A stretch of DNA of 20,828 bases from the NCBI GenBank assembly GCA_028697435.1, contig JAQVFD010000008.1, forward strand, positions 1 through 20,828, read 5' to 3'. The translations under genes and the position numbers were made by a program. Shown piece by piece: positions 12,044 through 20,195 of the stretch (position 1 is its first letter; every line of letters begins with the position of its first letter). The DNA is from Clostridiaceae bacterium (GTDB lineage Bacteria; Bacillota; Clostridia; Lutisporales; Lutisporaceae). The notes beneath the pieces were generated by a model. The model did no database searches, had not been told where the DNA came from, and saw only the letters and a program-made list of their open reading frames with translations.

Positions 12044-13246
12044 GTGGCATCCAATAATGAATATAAAAGATACTTTATAATACTTCAGGAAGATGACAAA
12101 GGATACGAAATGTCACCCGGGAAGATACCGACAGGTTATGTAAAAATTGAAGTTAAGAATAATAAGGTAAGGCTCAATGCGTTTATACAAAATATTAAAC
12201 TTGAAGACCGGGTTGAGTATAGGCTGATTCTCGTATCATCGGCTAAGAAGGCAGCGGTAGATGTAGGAAAGATTATGATCGATGGCAGCGGGAGAGGAGA
12301 GCTTTCTTATGAACTTGAACCGGAGAATGTTTTAAAAAGCGGTCTGAGTATAAGAGATTTCAATATTGCAGCTGTGACCTGCGGAGCATTCGTACCGCTT
12401 TCCGGTTATACGGGAAGGGAGAAATCAGAATGGAAGGGAAAGTACGATATAATAAATAAACAAAAGGTTCAAGAGGCACCCAGGATAGACAAAAAAATAG
12501 AGATTGAAGAAATAGTACCGGAAATGCCTCAGCCGCCGATACATGTTCCGATAGTTGAGACACCAAAACCCATTATGGAAGTTGTCCCTGAACCAGAGCT
12601 TGAACCTAAACCTGAACCTATACCGGAACCGATGCCTGAACCGGTAGTCGTGATACAGCAGCCTGTTCCGGAGCCGGTGATAATACCTGAAAGTAATGTA
12701 GAGATTCAAGTAGTAATACCGGAGTGTCCTCCGATTGCTCCGATGGAAGAACCCTGTGAAATCGAATATAAGGATATTAAAGAATACTATTGCTACGATG
12801 ATGATGAATCTTGCGAAGAGGATAAGCACAGCAAGCTTAAGAGAATCCTGAGAAAATTAAGAAGGTATGAGCCTTTTGAAAAAGAGAGGGGCTATAGCTG
12901 GTTCAAGGTAGGGGATAACATATATGAAATAAATAGTGTTTCAGTTCCATACATGGGATACATGATGCCTTTGGGGTATCCGTTCATGTCTGAAGGCTGC
13001 AGCATGATGATAGACAGAAAGGATTATATTTTGGGTGTAAAATATGAGGATAAAGATGAAGAGGATGATGACAGAGGGCAGATAAAATATCTTCTTTTTG
13101 GAGTTCCAGGGATATATAGTAAAAGGAATGAGCAATATTACAAGTCCAGGGGGTTTATGGAATTCAGACCTCATAAATCAAAAAGCTATGGATATTTTAT
13201 AATGTGCCTGGATATTAGGCAAGGTATGTTGTGCCGTATGAGTTAA
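12044..13246 (+). CDS. uncharacterised 400-residue protein with Pro/Glu-rich linker
   Basis: I do not recognise this protein. It has no signal peptide or membrane segment. Residues 1-130 look like a compact, strand-rich N-terminal domain (YFIILQEDDKGY, GYVKIEVKNNKVRLNAFIQN, LILVSS). Residues 155-235 are a low-complexity linker with repeated PEP/PKP units (about 183-215). An acidic, Cys/Tyr-containing stretch (about 237-260) and a basic helix KLKRILRKLRRYE (264-276) follow. The last 120 residues are rich in Tyr, Met and Gly, with an acidic DKDEEDDD run in the middle, and look like a second domain (GYSWFKVGDNIYEINSVSVPY, YLLFGVPGIYS). The start is GTG at 12044, after AAGGGGG at 12030-12036. Domain layout and the sigma-K-like promoter suggest a spore-surface or sporulation role, but this is inference. 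The 79-base gap to rodA has no terminator. Confidence 0.8.
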   Translation: MASNNEYKRYFIILQEDDKGYEMSPGKIPTGYVKIEVKNNKVRLNAFIQNIKLEDRVEYRLILVSSAKKAAVDVGKIMIDGSGRGELSYELEPENVLKSGLSIRDFNIAAVTCGAFVPLSGYTGREKSEWKGKYDIINKQKVQEAPRIDKKIEIEEIVPEMPQPPIHVPIVETPKPIMEVVPEPELEPKPEPIPEPMPEPVVVIQQPVPEPVIIPESNVEIQVVIPECPPIAPMEEPCEIEYKDIKEYYCYDDDESCEEDKHSKLKRILRKLRRYEPFEKERGYSWFKVGDNIYEINSVSVPYMGYMMPLGYPFMSEGCSMMIDRKDYILGVKYEDKDEEDDDRGQIKYLLFGVPGIYSKRNEQYYKSRGFMEFRPHKSKSYGYFIMCLDIRQGMLCRMS

Positions 13247-13324
13247 AGAAATAAATGAAACAAACTTAATTATTTATGTTAGAATAAAATATATAAACTG
13301 AAATACAGAAGAGGAATGGTTTTT

Positions 13325-14440
13325 ATGAAAGTTGAGAATCTTGTAGATAGGAAGCTCATCAAAAATATAGATATTGGTATAGTAATATCTACAATAATGC
13401 TTATCATATATGGAATGATAGCAATTTCAAGCGCTACCCAAATCAGGAGCGGAGGTTCTATGGGTTCTCTGAAGGTGCAGATCATTGCTTTTATTCTTGG
13501 AATGATAGGGGTGCTATTGATATTACTCATTGATTACAAGACTTTCGGTGACAATTATATACTAATTTATATAACCAATGTTTTTCTTTTAGTACTGGTT
13601 TTAGTTGTAGGATTTTCCACTAAGGGGACCAAAGGATGGATTGATTTAGGTCCTGTGAACATGCAGCCTTCTGAGATAGTAAAGATAGGTTTTATTTTAA
13701 CATTCGCAAAGTATCTGGAAAAAAAGAAGGATAACCTTAACAGATTGATTGATGTGTTGCCTGCGATACTTCACTTAGGTTTATTAGTGGGCTTGATATT
13801 GCTTCAGCCGGATACCGGTACTGCACTGGTATTTATTTTTATATCTATATTCATGTTATTTGCTGCAGGCATGAGCTACAAAATAATCGCAGGAGCCTTT
13901 GGGATTTTTTTAGTAAGTCTGCCGGTAATGTGGAAGCTTCTGAGACCATTTCAGAAGGACAGGATACTTGTGTTCTTAAACCCGGAACTGGATCCAATGG
14001 GAAAAGGCTATCATGTAATACAGTCTGAAACAGCTATCGGGTCCGGACAATTTTTGGGAAAAGGGCTTTTTGAAGGTACCCAGAACAATCTTGGCTTCAT
14101 ACCGGAGAGGCATACTGATTTTATTTTTTCTGTTATCGGAGAGGAACTGGGGCTGGTAGGAGCTCTGATTTTGCTGATGCTGTTCACATGGCTGCTTTTA
14201 AGATGTATACATATTGCAAAGGTATCAAAGGATGATTATGGAATGCTAATATGCGTAGGCATAATAGCAATGTTTCTTTTTCACATATTGGAGAATATAG
14301 GAATGACCATAGGATTAATGCCGGTAACAGGCATCCCGCTGCCCTTCATCAGCTACGGAGGGAGTTCTCTTTTGACTAATATGGCTGCTGTGGGGCTTGT
14401 GCTTAATGTCGGAATGAGAAGACAGGTAATCAGGTTTTAA
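13325..14440 (+). CDS. rodA: RodA-type SEDS peptidoglycan glycosyltransferase
   Basis: A 371-residue polytopic membrane protein of the SEDS family, which polymerises glycan strands from lipid II together with a class B penicillin-binding protein. Length and motifs favour RodA over FtsW/SpoVE: GTQNNLGFIPERHTDFIF with the conserved Asp thought to be catalytic, then SVIGEELGLVGA, and GIPLPFISYGGSSLLTNM near the end. About ten hydrophobic segments can be counted, the first at residues 17-38. An ATG at 13316 abuts the Shine-Dalgarno GAGGA, so the ATG at 13325 is preferred. No mreBCD or PBP2 gene is in the window, so it stands apart from the usual shape cluster. A role in sporulation instead of general elongation cannot be excluded. 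It ends at a terminator. Confidence 0.88.
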   Translation: MKVENLVDRKLIKNIDIGIVISTIMLIIYGMIAISSATQIRSGGSMGSLKVQIIAFILGMIGVLLILLIDYKTFGDNYILIYITNVFLLVLVLVVGFSTKGTKGWIDLGPVNMQPSEIVKIGFILTFAKYLEKKKDNLNRLIDVLPAILHLGLLVGLILLQPDTGTALVFIFISIFMLFAAGMSYKIIAGAFGIFLVSLPVMWKLLRPFQKDRILVFLNPELDPMGKGYHVIQSETAIGSGQFLGKGLFEGTQNNLGFIPERHTDFIFSVIGEELGLVGALILLMLFTWLLLRCIHIAKVSKDDYGMLICVGIIAMFLFHILENIGMTIGLMPVTGIPLPFISYGGSSLLTNMAAVGLVLNVGMRRQVIRF

Positions 14441-14463
14441 AACAATACTAGAAAATTGTTTGT

Positions 14464-14513
14464 AAGGGAGTATCGTATAACTATTAATTCAGTAGTTTGC
14501 GATACTCCTTTTT
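14464..14513 (+). terminator. Rho-independent terminator after rodA
   Basis: AAGGGAGTATCG (14464-14475) pairs with CGATACTCCTTT (14500-14511), with one G-U pair, and the stem can continue through AACTA/TAGTT. Five T residues (14509-14513) follow and run into the first ArgR box. Confidence 0.85.
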
Positions 14514-14528
14514 GAATATAAATTCATA
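14511..14528. promoter_or_regulatory. ArgR binding site (ARG box 1) upstream of argG
   Basis: TTTGAATATAAATTCATA matches the ARG-box consensus WNTGAATWWWWATTCANW at every position and is a near-perfect palindrome. It lies 36 bases upstream of the argG -35. ArgR/AhrC with bound arginine represses biosynthetic arg genes at such sites. Confidence 0.8.
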
Positions 14529-14562
14529 ATTATAAAAAGTTTTGTATATTTTATAATTAGTA

Positions 14563-14580
14563 CTTGCATATTTATACATT
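14563..14580. promoter_or_regulatory. probable second ARG box overlapping the argG promoter
   Basis: CTTGCATATTTATACATT keeps TG-AT and AT-CA of the ARG box with three mismatches. It overlaps the -35 and part of the spacer. Its centre is 52 bp from that of box 1, close to five helical turns, which would suit a hexameric repressor binding both. Confidence 0.5.
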
Positions 14581-14592
14581 GGGTATTATAAT
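14564..14592 (+). promoter_or_regulatory. sigma-A promoter of the arginine operon
   Basis: TTGCAT (14564-14569) and a perfect TATAAT (14587-14592) are 17 bp apart. The predicted start near 14599 gives a leader of about 35 bases. It is flanked and overlapped by the two ArgR boxes. Confidence 0.7.
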
Positions 14593-14633
14593 TATAATTA
14601 TTATATACTAATACAATAGGGGGCGTCATAAAT

Positions 14634-15878
14634 ATGGATATTAATAACAAAAAAGTAGTACTTGCATATTCCGGAGGTTTGGATACTTCAATAATAATTC
14701 CATGGCTTAAAGAAAATCACGATATGGACGTAATTGCCTGCTGTGTTGACGTAGGTCAGGGAGACGAACTGGAGCCTATTAAGCACAAGGCATTAAGAAC
14801 GGGAGCTTCAAATGTTTATGTAATAGATGCAAGAAAAGAATTTGCTGAGGATTACATCATACCTACCGTAAAAGCCGGAGCTGTATATGAGGGGAAATAT
14901 CTTCTTGGAACAGCAATGGCAAGACCGCTTATTGCGAAAAAACTCGTAGAAATCGCGGAAAAAGAAGGAGCAGGATATATTGCTCACGGATGCACCGGCA
15001 AAGGTAATGATCAAGTGCGTTTCGAACTGACTATAAAAGCCTTGAATCCGGATATAAAAGTAATAGCTCCTTGGCGTGAGTGGAATATTAAATCCAGAGA
15101 AGAAGCGGTTGATTATGCTGCAGCAAGGGGAATTCCGATTCCCGTCACCAAAGAGCGTCCTTACAGCATGGATAGGAACCTTTGGCACTTAAGTCATGAA
15201 GGAGCGGATTTGGAGGATACCAAAAACCCTCATCCTACAGATATTTATATGATGACTACAACACCGGAAGATGCTCCTGATAAGCCCGAACATGTTGAAA
15301 TTGTATTTGAAAAGGGAATACCGGTTAAACTAAATGGTGTCGCCTATAAACCTTTGGAATTATTGGAGAATCTTAATGAAATAGGCGGCAGAAACGGTAT
15401 AGGATTAATAGACTTAGTAGAAAACAGACTTGTAGGAATGAAGTCGAGGGGGGTATATGAAACTCCCGGCGGCACAATACTTGTTGCTGCACATAAAGAG
15501 CTGGAGTATATAACTCTTGATAAGCAGACGATGCGGTTCAAGCAAATGGTTTCGGATAGGTATGCGGATTTGGTATATGACGGATTATGGTATACTCCTT
15601 TAAAGGAAGCCTTAGATGCTTTTGTTGATTCTACACAGCAAAATGTAACAGGCGTAGTTTCCATGAAGCTTTACAAAGGGTCCTGCGTAATTTCCGGAAT
15701 GGAGTCGGTTTATTCTTTATATAACAAGGATTTTGCAACCTTCGGCGAGAATGTAGACAATATTTACAATCAGAAGGATGCTGAAGGCTTTATCAATTTA
15801 TTCGGTTTACCTTTAGAGGTAATGGCACTTATGAACAGAAAGCTTGCCAAGCAGCAGGATGAAAGGAAGATAGGTTAA
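14634..15878 (+). CDS. argG: argininosuccinate synthase
   Basis: Joins citrulline and aspartate with ATP to give argininosuccinate, the second-last step of arginine synthesis, in the cytoplasm. The 414-residue protein has the N-type ATP pyrophosphatase loop AYSGGLDTS at residues 11-19, then IAHGCTGKGNDQVRFE in the middle and ERPYSMDRNLWHLSHEGADLED, all typical of the family. Length is normal. AGGGGG at 14618-14623 serves the ATG at 14634. The TAA stop overlaps the argH ATG by one base, so the two are coupled. The promoter carries two ArgR-box matches. No argB, argJ, argD or argF is in the window, so the upstream part of the pathway is encoded elsewhere. Confidence 0.97.
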   Translation: MDINNKKVVLAYSGGLDTSIIIPWLKENHDMDVIACCVDVGQGDELEPIKHKALRTGASNVYVIDARKEFAEDYIIPTVKAGAVYEGKYLLGTAMARPLIAKKLVEIAEKEGAGYIAHGCTGKGNDQVRFELTIKALNPDIKVIAPWREWNIKSREEAVDYAAARGIPIPVTKERPYSMDRNLWHLSHEGADLEDTKNPHPTDIYMMTTTPEDAPDKPEHVEIVFEKGIPVKLNGVAYKPLELLENLNEIGGRNGIGLIDLVENRLVGMKSRGVYETPGGTILVAAHKELEYITLDKQTMRFKQMVSDRYADLVYDGLWYTPLKEALDAFVDSTQQNVTGVVSMKLYKGSCVISGMESVYSLYNKDFATFGENVDNIYNQKDAEGFINLFGLPLEVMALMNRKLAKQQDERKIG

Positions 15879-17272
15879 TGAAACTCTGGGGAGGAAGGTT
15901 CAGTAAGAATACTGCACTTGAGGCTGAGGATTTCAACGCTTCTATTTCTGTTGATTCAAGATTATATTTTCATGATATCGAGGGCAGTAAAGCCCATGCT
16001 ATTATGCTTGGAAAATGTGGGATTATAGACACCGATGAGGCGGCAAAAATAATAAACGCTTTGGAGGAAATCAGGCTTGAGCTTGAATCCGGCAGTGCAA
16101 ACCTGAATAATGATGCAGAAGATATTCATATGAACATTGAAAAGCTTCTTATCGAAAAAATAGGGGAGACAGGTAAGAAGCTTCATACAGCAAGAAGCAG
16201 AAATGATCAGGTCGCTCTGGATCTGAGGATGTATCTCAGGGACGAAATTCATAAAATACTTGAGCTTCTGACAGAACTTGAAGTATTGCTGCTGGATAAG
16301 TCTAAAGAACACATAGGCACTGTTATGCCGGGATATACTCATATGCAGAAAGCACAGCCAGTTACACTGGGGCATCATTTTATGGCTTACTTTGAAATGT
16401 TTAAGAGGGATATGGGCAGGTTCAAAGATTGCCTGAAAAGGATGAATGTAATGCCTTTGGGAAGTTGTGCTCTTGCAGGAACCACATATCCCATAGACAG
16501 AAAAATGGTTGCAGATATTCTGAGATTTTCCGATATTTCACAGAATTCGATAGACGCAGTATCAGACAGGGATTTTGCGATTGAGTTTATCGGCTGCTGT
16601 ACACTTGGGATGATGCATCTCAGTAGGTTCTGTGAAGAACTGATCATATGGAATACCGGAGAATTCGGATATATCGAGATGGACGATGCTTATAGCACAG
16701 GAAGCAGTATAATGCCTCAAAAAAAGAATCCTGATATTGCAGAGCTTATAAGAGGTAAAACCGGCAGGGTATATGGGGATTTGTTCAACCTGCTTACCAT
16801 TATGAAAGGACTTCCCTTATCCTATAACAAGGATTTGCAGGAAGATAAGGAGCCGGTATTTGATGCGGGAGACACTATGAAGTCCTGCATTTCAGTGTTT
16901 ATTCCAATGCTCGCAGCTATGACCGTAAACAAAGAAAACATTTTAAACAATCTAAAAGGTGGATTCTTAAATGCTACCGATCTGGCTGATTATCTGGTAA
17001 ATAAGGGATTGCCCTTCAGGGATGCACATGCCGCAGCCGGAGAAATGGTGAAGTATTGTATTGCGAACAATAAAGAGTTGATTCAGCTTTCCATGGATGA
17101 ATTCAGGAGTTTTTCCTGCCTTATAGAGGATGAGGTATATGAATTTTTAAAGCCCGAAGTATGCTTATCAAGAAGGGACACTGAGGGAGGACCTTCCGAT
17201 CAGCGGGTAAAAGAGGCTATACTACACGGAAGGGAATTCATTAATCATTTTGCGGAAACAATTAATAAGTAA
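15878..17272 (+). CDS. argH: argininosuccinate lyase
   Basis: Splits argininosuccinate into arginine and fumarate, the final step of arginine synthesis. The 464-residue protein belongs to the fumarase/aspartase superfamily and has the usual length. It starts with KLWGGRFSK and contains HTARSRNDQVALDLR at about 103-117, GYTHMQKAQP with the general acid/base region H155, and the flexible-loop signature GSSIMPQKKNPD at 275-286 with the catalytic serine. The ATG shares its A with the argG stop (TAATG). The next gene starts 19 bases downstream with its own ribosome binding site and is probably cotranscribed. Identification is firm. Confidence 0.97.
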   Translation: MKLWGGRFSKNTALEAEDFNASISVDSRLYFHDIEGSKAHAIMLGKCGIIDTDEAAKIINALEEIRLELESGSANLNNDAEDIHMNIEKLLIEKIGETGKKLHTARSRNDQVALDLRMYLRDEIHKILELLTELEVLLLDKSKEHIGTVMPGYTHMQKAQPVTLGHHFMAYFEMFKRDMGRFKDCLKRMNVMPLGSCALAGTTYPIDRKMVADILRFSDISQNSIDAVSDRDFAIEFIGCCTLGMMHLSRFCEELIIWNTGEFGYIEMDDAYSTGSSIMPQKKNPDIAELIRGKTGRVYGDLFNLLTIMKGLPLSYNKDLQEDKEPVFDAGDTMKSCISVFIPMLAAMTVNKENILNNLKGGFLNATDLADYLVNKGLPFRDAHAAAGEMVKYCIANNKELIQLSMDEFRSFSCLIEDEVYEFLKPEVCLSRRDTEGGPSDQRVKEAILHGREFINHFAETINK

Positions 17273-17291
17273 TATATGGAGGTAAGTATTC

Positions 17292-18251
17292 ATGATTTGG
17301 GTTGGAATTCTAGGGGCAAAGGGATATCTTGGAGAATCGCTTTCAAAGCTGATTGCAGGTCACCAATCAGCTCAGGTAAGTATTATACATGATTTTCAGA
17401 ATCTTAGTGAATCGGTATGCTGTAATTGCGGAAGCATAGAAAAAAGTACAGGATATTTAAGCATGGCAAATGCAATCAATAAGTCAGACATCATATTTAA
17501 CGGATTTTCCGGTACTATGGCAGAGGATATATATTCAAAAGCACTTTCCAAGGGTAAAAAGATAATTAACATCGGAGACCCGTATCCGGGGAACGGCGCA
17601 TATCCCGGCTCGGTATATGGATTGTCCGAGTTATATAAAGATAAGATGAGGGATATACCAATAGCGGCAAATCCAAGCAGTTATTGCACCGGGGCAGTGT
17701 TAGGATTGGCACCTCTTGCCGAAGGCAATATAATTGATATTAATACGGTGGTTATTGAATCAAAATCAGGGATTTCCTGTCTAAGATGCGGTGATAAGCT
17801 TGCATGTACAGATTCGACTGTAAGTAACGGGATCAATGTATACAAAATGGATTGCAGAGATTATGCTGAAGAAGTGAACATACAGATGTTTGAATTATTC
17901 GGAAAGAATGCTGCACCTTCATACACGTCATATGTTATTCCGGGAGTCAAAGGAATTATCACAAAGATCATTGCCAATCCATATAATGAATTTTGCCGGA
18001 ATGATATTTTAGGGGTTTATAGAGAATTCTACAAATTAAACCCATTAATTGAAGTATGCGATGCCGATACAATAAACGAAGCCGGAAAAGGACCCGGCAA
18101 CTGCTTCTGCAGGATATCAGCATCATCAGACAAAAATACAGGTAATATTACAGTAACAACTATGCTTGATGATGCCATTAGGGGATATGCAAGCCAAGCA
18201 ATTCAGACAATGAATCTTATGTATGGTATTGACGGAAAAACCGGTTTATAA
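17292..18251 (+). CDS. ArgC-like protein lacking the usual catalytic Cys and His
   Basis: A 319-residue homologue of N-acetyl-gamma-glutamyl-phosphate reductase (ArgC). The fold is clear: the Rossmann start VGILGAKGYLGESL (4-17), SVYGLSELYKDK (107-118), ANPSSYCTGAVLGLAPL (126-142), ESKSGIS (156-162) and a C-terminal GYASQAIQTMNLM like the ArgC NLVKGAAGQAIQNMNLM end. But ArgC has NPGCYPT with the catalytic Cys; here it is NPSSYCT (127-133), with Ser at that place and a Cys two residues later. The TPHLVPMxRG motif with the catalytic His reads TSYVIPGVKG (212-221). Extra cysteines occur at 43-46 (CCNC) and 163-172 (CLRCGDKLAC), where ArgC has GAGR. GGAGGT at 17279-17284 supports the ATG. It probably belongs to the argGH operon. 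Standard ArgC activity is doubtful; a metal-binding or regulatory role is possible. Confidence 0.82.
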   Translation: MIWVGILGAKGYLGESLSKLIAGHQSAQVSIIHDFQNLSESVCCNCGSIEKSTGYLSMANAINKSDIIFNGFSGTMAEDIYSKALSKGKKIINIGDPYPGNGAYPGSVYGLSELYKDKMRDIPIAANPSSYCTGAVLGLAPLAEGNIIDINTVVIESKSGISCLRCGDKLACTDSTVSNGINVYKMDCRDYAEEVNIQMFELFGKNAAPSYTSYVIPGVKGIITKIIANPYNEFCRNDILGVYREFYKLNPLIEVCDADTINEAGKGPGNCFCRISASSDKNTGNITVTTMLDDAIRGYASQAIQTMNLMYGIDGKTGL

Positions 18252-18261
18252 TAAAAAAGCT

Positions 18262-18305
18262 CAATAAATAAAGCAAGTTCATAACGGACTTGCTTTTATT
18301 TATTG
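18262..18305 (+). terminator. Rho-independent terminator of the arginine operon
   Basis: The arm 18262-18278 pairs with 18288-18305 with a one-base bulge (GCAAGT/ACTTGC core plus an A/T extension). The right arm holds the T-rich tail CTTTTATTT. The same right arm contains the -35 of the next promoter. Confidence 0.8.
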
Positions 18306-18319
18306 TAAGCATGTATAAT
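18290..18319 (+). promoter_or_regulatory. sigma-A promoter of the Na/Pi cotransporter gene
   Basis: TTGCTT (18290-18295) and a perfect TATAAT (18314-18319) are 18 bp apart. The -35 lies in the right arm of the preceding terminator. Confidence 0.5.
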
Positions 18320-18361
18320 AATATGGGTATAACAATAAATTTACCATGGAGGTGCGGTTTT

Positions 18362-20017
18362 TTGGGTCTCAACATGTTTACTACATTATTTGCCGGGTTG
18401 GCTCTTTTTCTGTATGGTATGCATATAATGTCGGACGCTCTGCAGAAATCTGCAGGGGACAGGCTTAAGAGGCTTCTGGAGATACTTACGACAAACAAAT
18501 TGCTTGGCGTTTTGGTGGGTACCGCTATTACAGGAATCATTCAGAGCAGCAGTGCCACTACGGTAATGGTGGTTGGTCTGGTCAACGCGGGTATAATGAA
18601 CCTTTCCCAGGCTGTAGGCGTGATAATGGGTGCTAATATAGGAACTACCATGACCGCACAGATAATAGCTTTCAAGTTCAATGATATTGTCCCCTATGCC
18701 ATCATTATTGGTACATTGCTTGTGTTGTTTCCGAAGAAAAAGTCATATAGGCATCTGGGTGAATTAATAATTGGCTTCGGAATACTATTTATGGGCATGA
18801 ATATGATGAGCGATGCCATGAAGCCCTTAAAGGATATCCCTGAGTTTACACAATTTATGATAGGCTTGGAGGGCAATCCATTTCTGGGGGTTATTACAGG
18901 ATTGCTGTTAACTGCAGTAATTCAAAGCAGCAGTGCGACTATAGGTATACTTCAGGTTTTGGCCATGCAGGGGTTGGTCCCAATAGAAGCGGCATTGCCC
19001 ATACTTTTTGGTGATAATATAGGCACATGTGTTACCGCACTTATTGCCAGCATAGGTACAAACCTGACAGCCAGAAGAGCTGCAGTACTGCATGTAACAA
19101 TTAAAATTATCGGCACGATAATTTTTATGTTTATATTACATCCGGTAACTGCACTGGTAGCCATGACAGCGTCAGAACCTGCGAGACAAATAGCCAATGC
19201 ACATACATTTTTCAATATTACTAACACCATAGTTATACTGCCATTTTCCGCTATGCTTATCTCCTTTGTCACCAAAGTAATTCCGGGTGAAGATGTATAT
19301 GATAAATTTGCTTTGAAATATCTTGATAAAAGAATACTGGAGACTCCTTCCATAGCTGTCGGTCAGATTGTAAAAGAGATTATCAGAATGGGCGAAATTG
19401 CAAAGTGCAATGTAGAAAAAGGAATGCAAGCGATTATAAATAGTGATGAGAGAGTTATAGATGAGATATTGAATAATGAGAAGGTCATAAATGAACTGGA
19501 GAAAAGAATAGGTGAATTTCTCCAAGAAGTCATGCATACTGCAATAGGGGAAGAACAGCAGAAAAAGGTGGGAATGCTTTTCAATACGGTACATGACGTG
19601 GAGAGAATCGGAGATCATGCGGAAAACCTGGCTGAAATAGCTCAATACAAGATTAGTAACAAGGTTTCCTTTTCCAGCTATGCAATAGAGGAATTGAAGG
19701 AAATATATGAAGGTGTAAATATGGCGATGGAAAATGCCTTTCTGGCCTTGGGCACTGAGGAAGCTTCTTATGTGGAAGCAGTGGATACATATGAAAGAAA
19801 GGTTGATGAAATGAGGGATACCTTTAGAGCAAGTCATATCAGCAGGATAAACACAAGTGAATGTAATATAAATGCCGGTGTATTGTTCCTGGAGATATTG
19901 ACCAACCTTGAAAGAGTCAGTGATCATTGCGTGAATGTTGCAGATGTTGTCAGAGTCGTTGACAAATCAAAGTTTAAGCTTGATAGAGTCAGCCAAATAC
20001 CTCCGGAGAAGTGTTAA
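18362..20017 (+). CDS. Na+/phosphate cotransporter family protein with C-terminal PhoU-like domain
   Basis: A 551-residue membrane protein of the NptA/YjbB-type Na/Pi-cotransporter family, probably moving inorganic phosphate with sodium. Residues 1-320 hold the membrane part with two inverted repeats, each marked by QSSSAT (61-66 and 188-193) and followed by GANIGTT or GDNIGTC. Residues about 340-540 are a helical PhoU-like domain (HDVERIGDHAENLAEIA, LTNLERVSDHCVNVADVV), which in PhoU proteins binds metal and regulates phosphate uptake. The open frame runs back to 18290, but GGAGGT at 18348-18353 is placed eight bases before the TTG at 18362; the ATG at 18374 is too far. So the start is TTG. 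It has its own promoter and terminator and is a single-gene unit. Confidence 0.9.
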   Translation: MGLNMFTTLFAGLALFLYGMHIMSDALQKSAGDRLKRLLEILTTNKLLGVLVGTAITGIIQSSSATTVMVVGLVNAGIMNLSQAVGVIMGANIGTTMTAQIIAFKFNDIVPYAIIIGTLLVLFPKKKSYRHLGELIIGFGILFMGMNMMSDAMKPLKDIPEFTQFMIGLEGNPFLGVITGLLLTAVIQSSSATIGILQVLAMQGLVPIEAALPILFGDNIGTCVTALIASIGTNLTARRAAVLHVTIKIIGTIIFMFILHPVTALVAMTASEPARQIANAHTFFNITNTIVILPFSAMLISFVTKVIPGEDVYDKFALKYLDKRILETPSIAVGQIVKEIIRMGEIAKCNVEKGMQAIINSDERVIDEILNNEKVINELEKRIGEFLQEVMHTAIGEEQQKKVGMLFNTVHDVERIGDHAENLAEIAQYKISNKVSFSSYAIEELKEIYEGVNMAMENAFLALGTEEASYVEAVDTYERKVDEMRDTFRASHISRINTSECNINAGVLFLEILTNLERVSDHCVNVADVVRVVDKSKFKLDRVSQIPPEKC

Positions 20018-20028
20018 TGCTATAAATC

Positions 20029-20070
20029 CAGCCATGTTAAGCGGTATTCGCTTAAACATGGCTGTTTTTT
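20029..20070 (+). terminator. Rho-independent terminator after the Na/Pi cotransporter gene
   Basis: CAGCCATGTTAAGCG (20029-20043) pairs with 20049-20064 with one bulged base, followed by six T residues (20065-20070). Confidence 0.9.
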
Positions 20071-20100
20071 AAGTGGAAAATCAGGATAATAACAGCGGTG

Positions 20101-20129
20101 TTGCAATTTTATAGAAAAAATGGGATAAT
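20101..20129 (+). promoter_or_regulatory. predicted promoter of the PTPS-like gene
   Basis: TTGCAA (20101-20106) and GATAAT (20124-20129) are 17 bp apart. The -10 and spacer lie in the first of two tandem 39-base repeats. Confidence 0.5.
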
Positions 20130-20176
20130 ATTTGTAATAATACAATTTTATAGAAAAGCATGGTAATATCATATTA
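20104..20176 (+). repeat. tandem imperfect direct repeat, 39-bp period
   Basis: CAATTTTATAGAAAA occurs at 20104-20118 and again at 20143-20157, and each copy is followed by a similar ATGG..TAATAT segment. The pair sits on and just after the predicted promoter of the next gene. Confidence 0.6.
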
Positions 20177-20195
20177 GCTAAAAAAACATTTAATA

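Noticed and set aside
19172..19927. 251-codon minus-strand open frame opposite the Na/Pi cotransporter gene
   Set aside because: Composition (many Phe, Tyr, His, Cys) and lack of any motif mark it as a shadow of the PhoU-like region.
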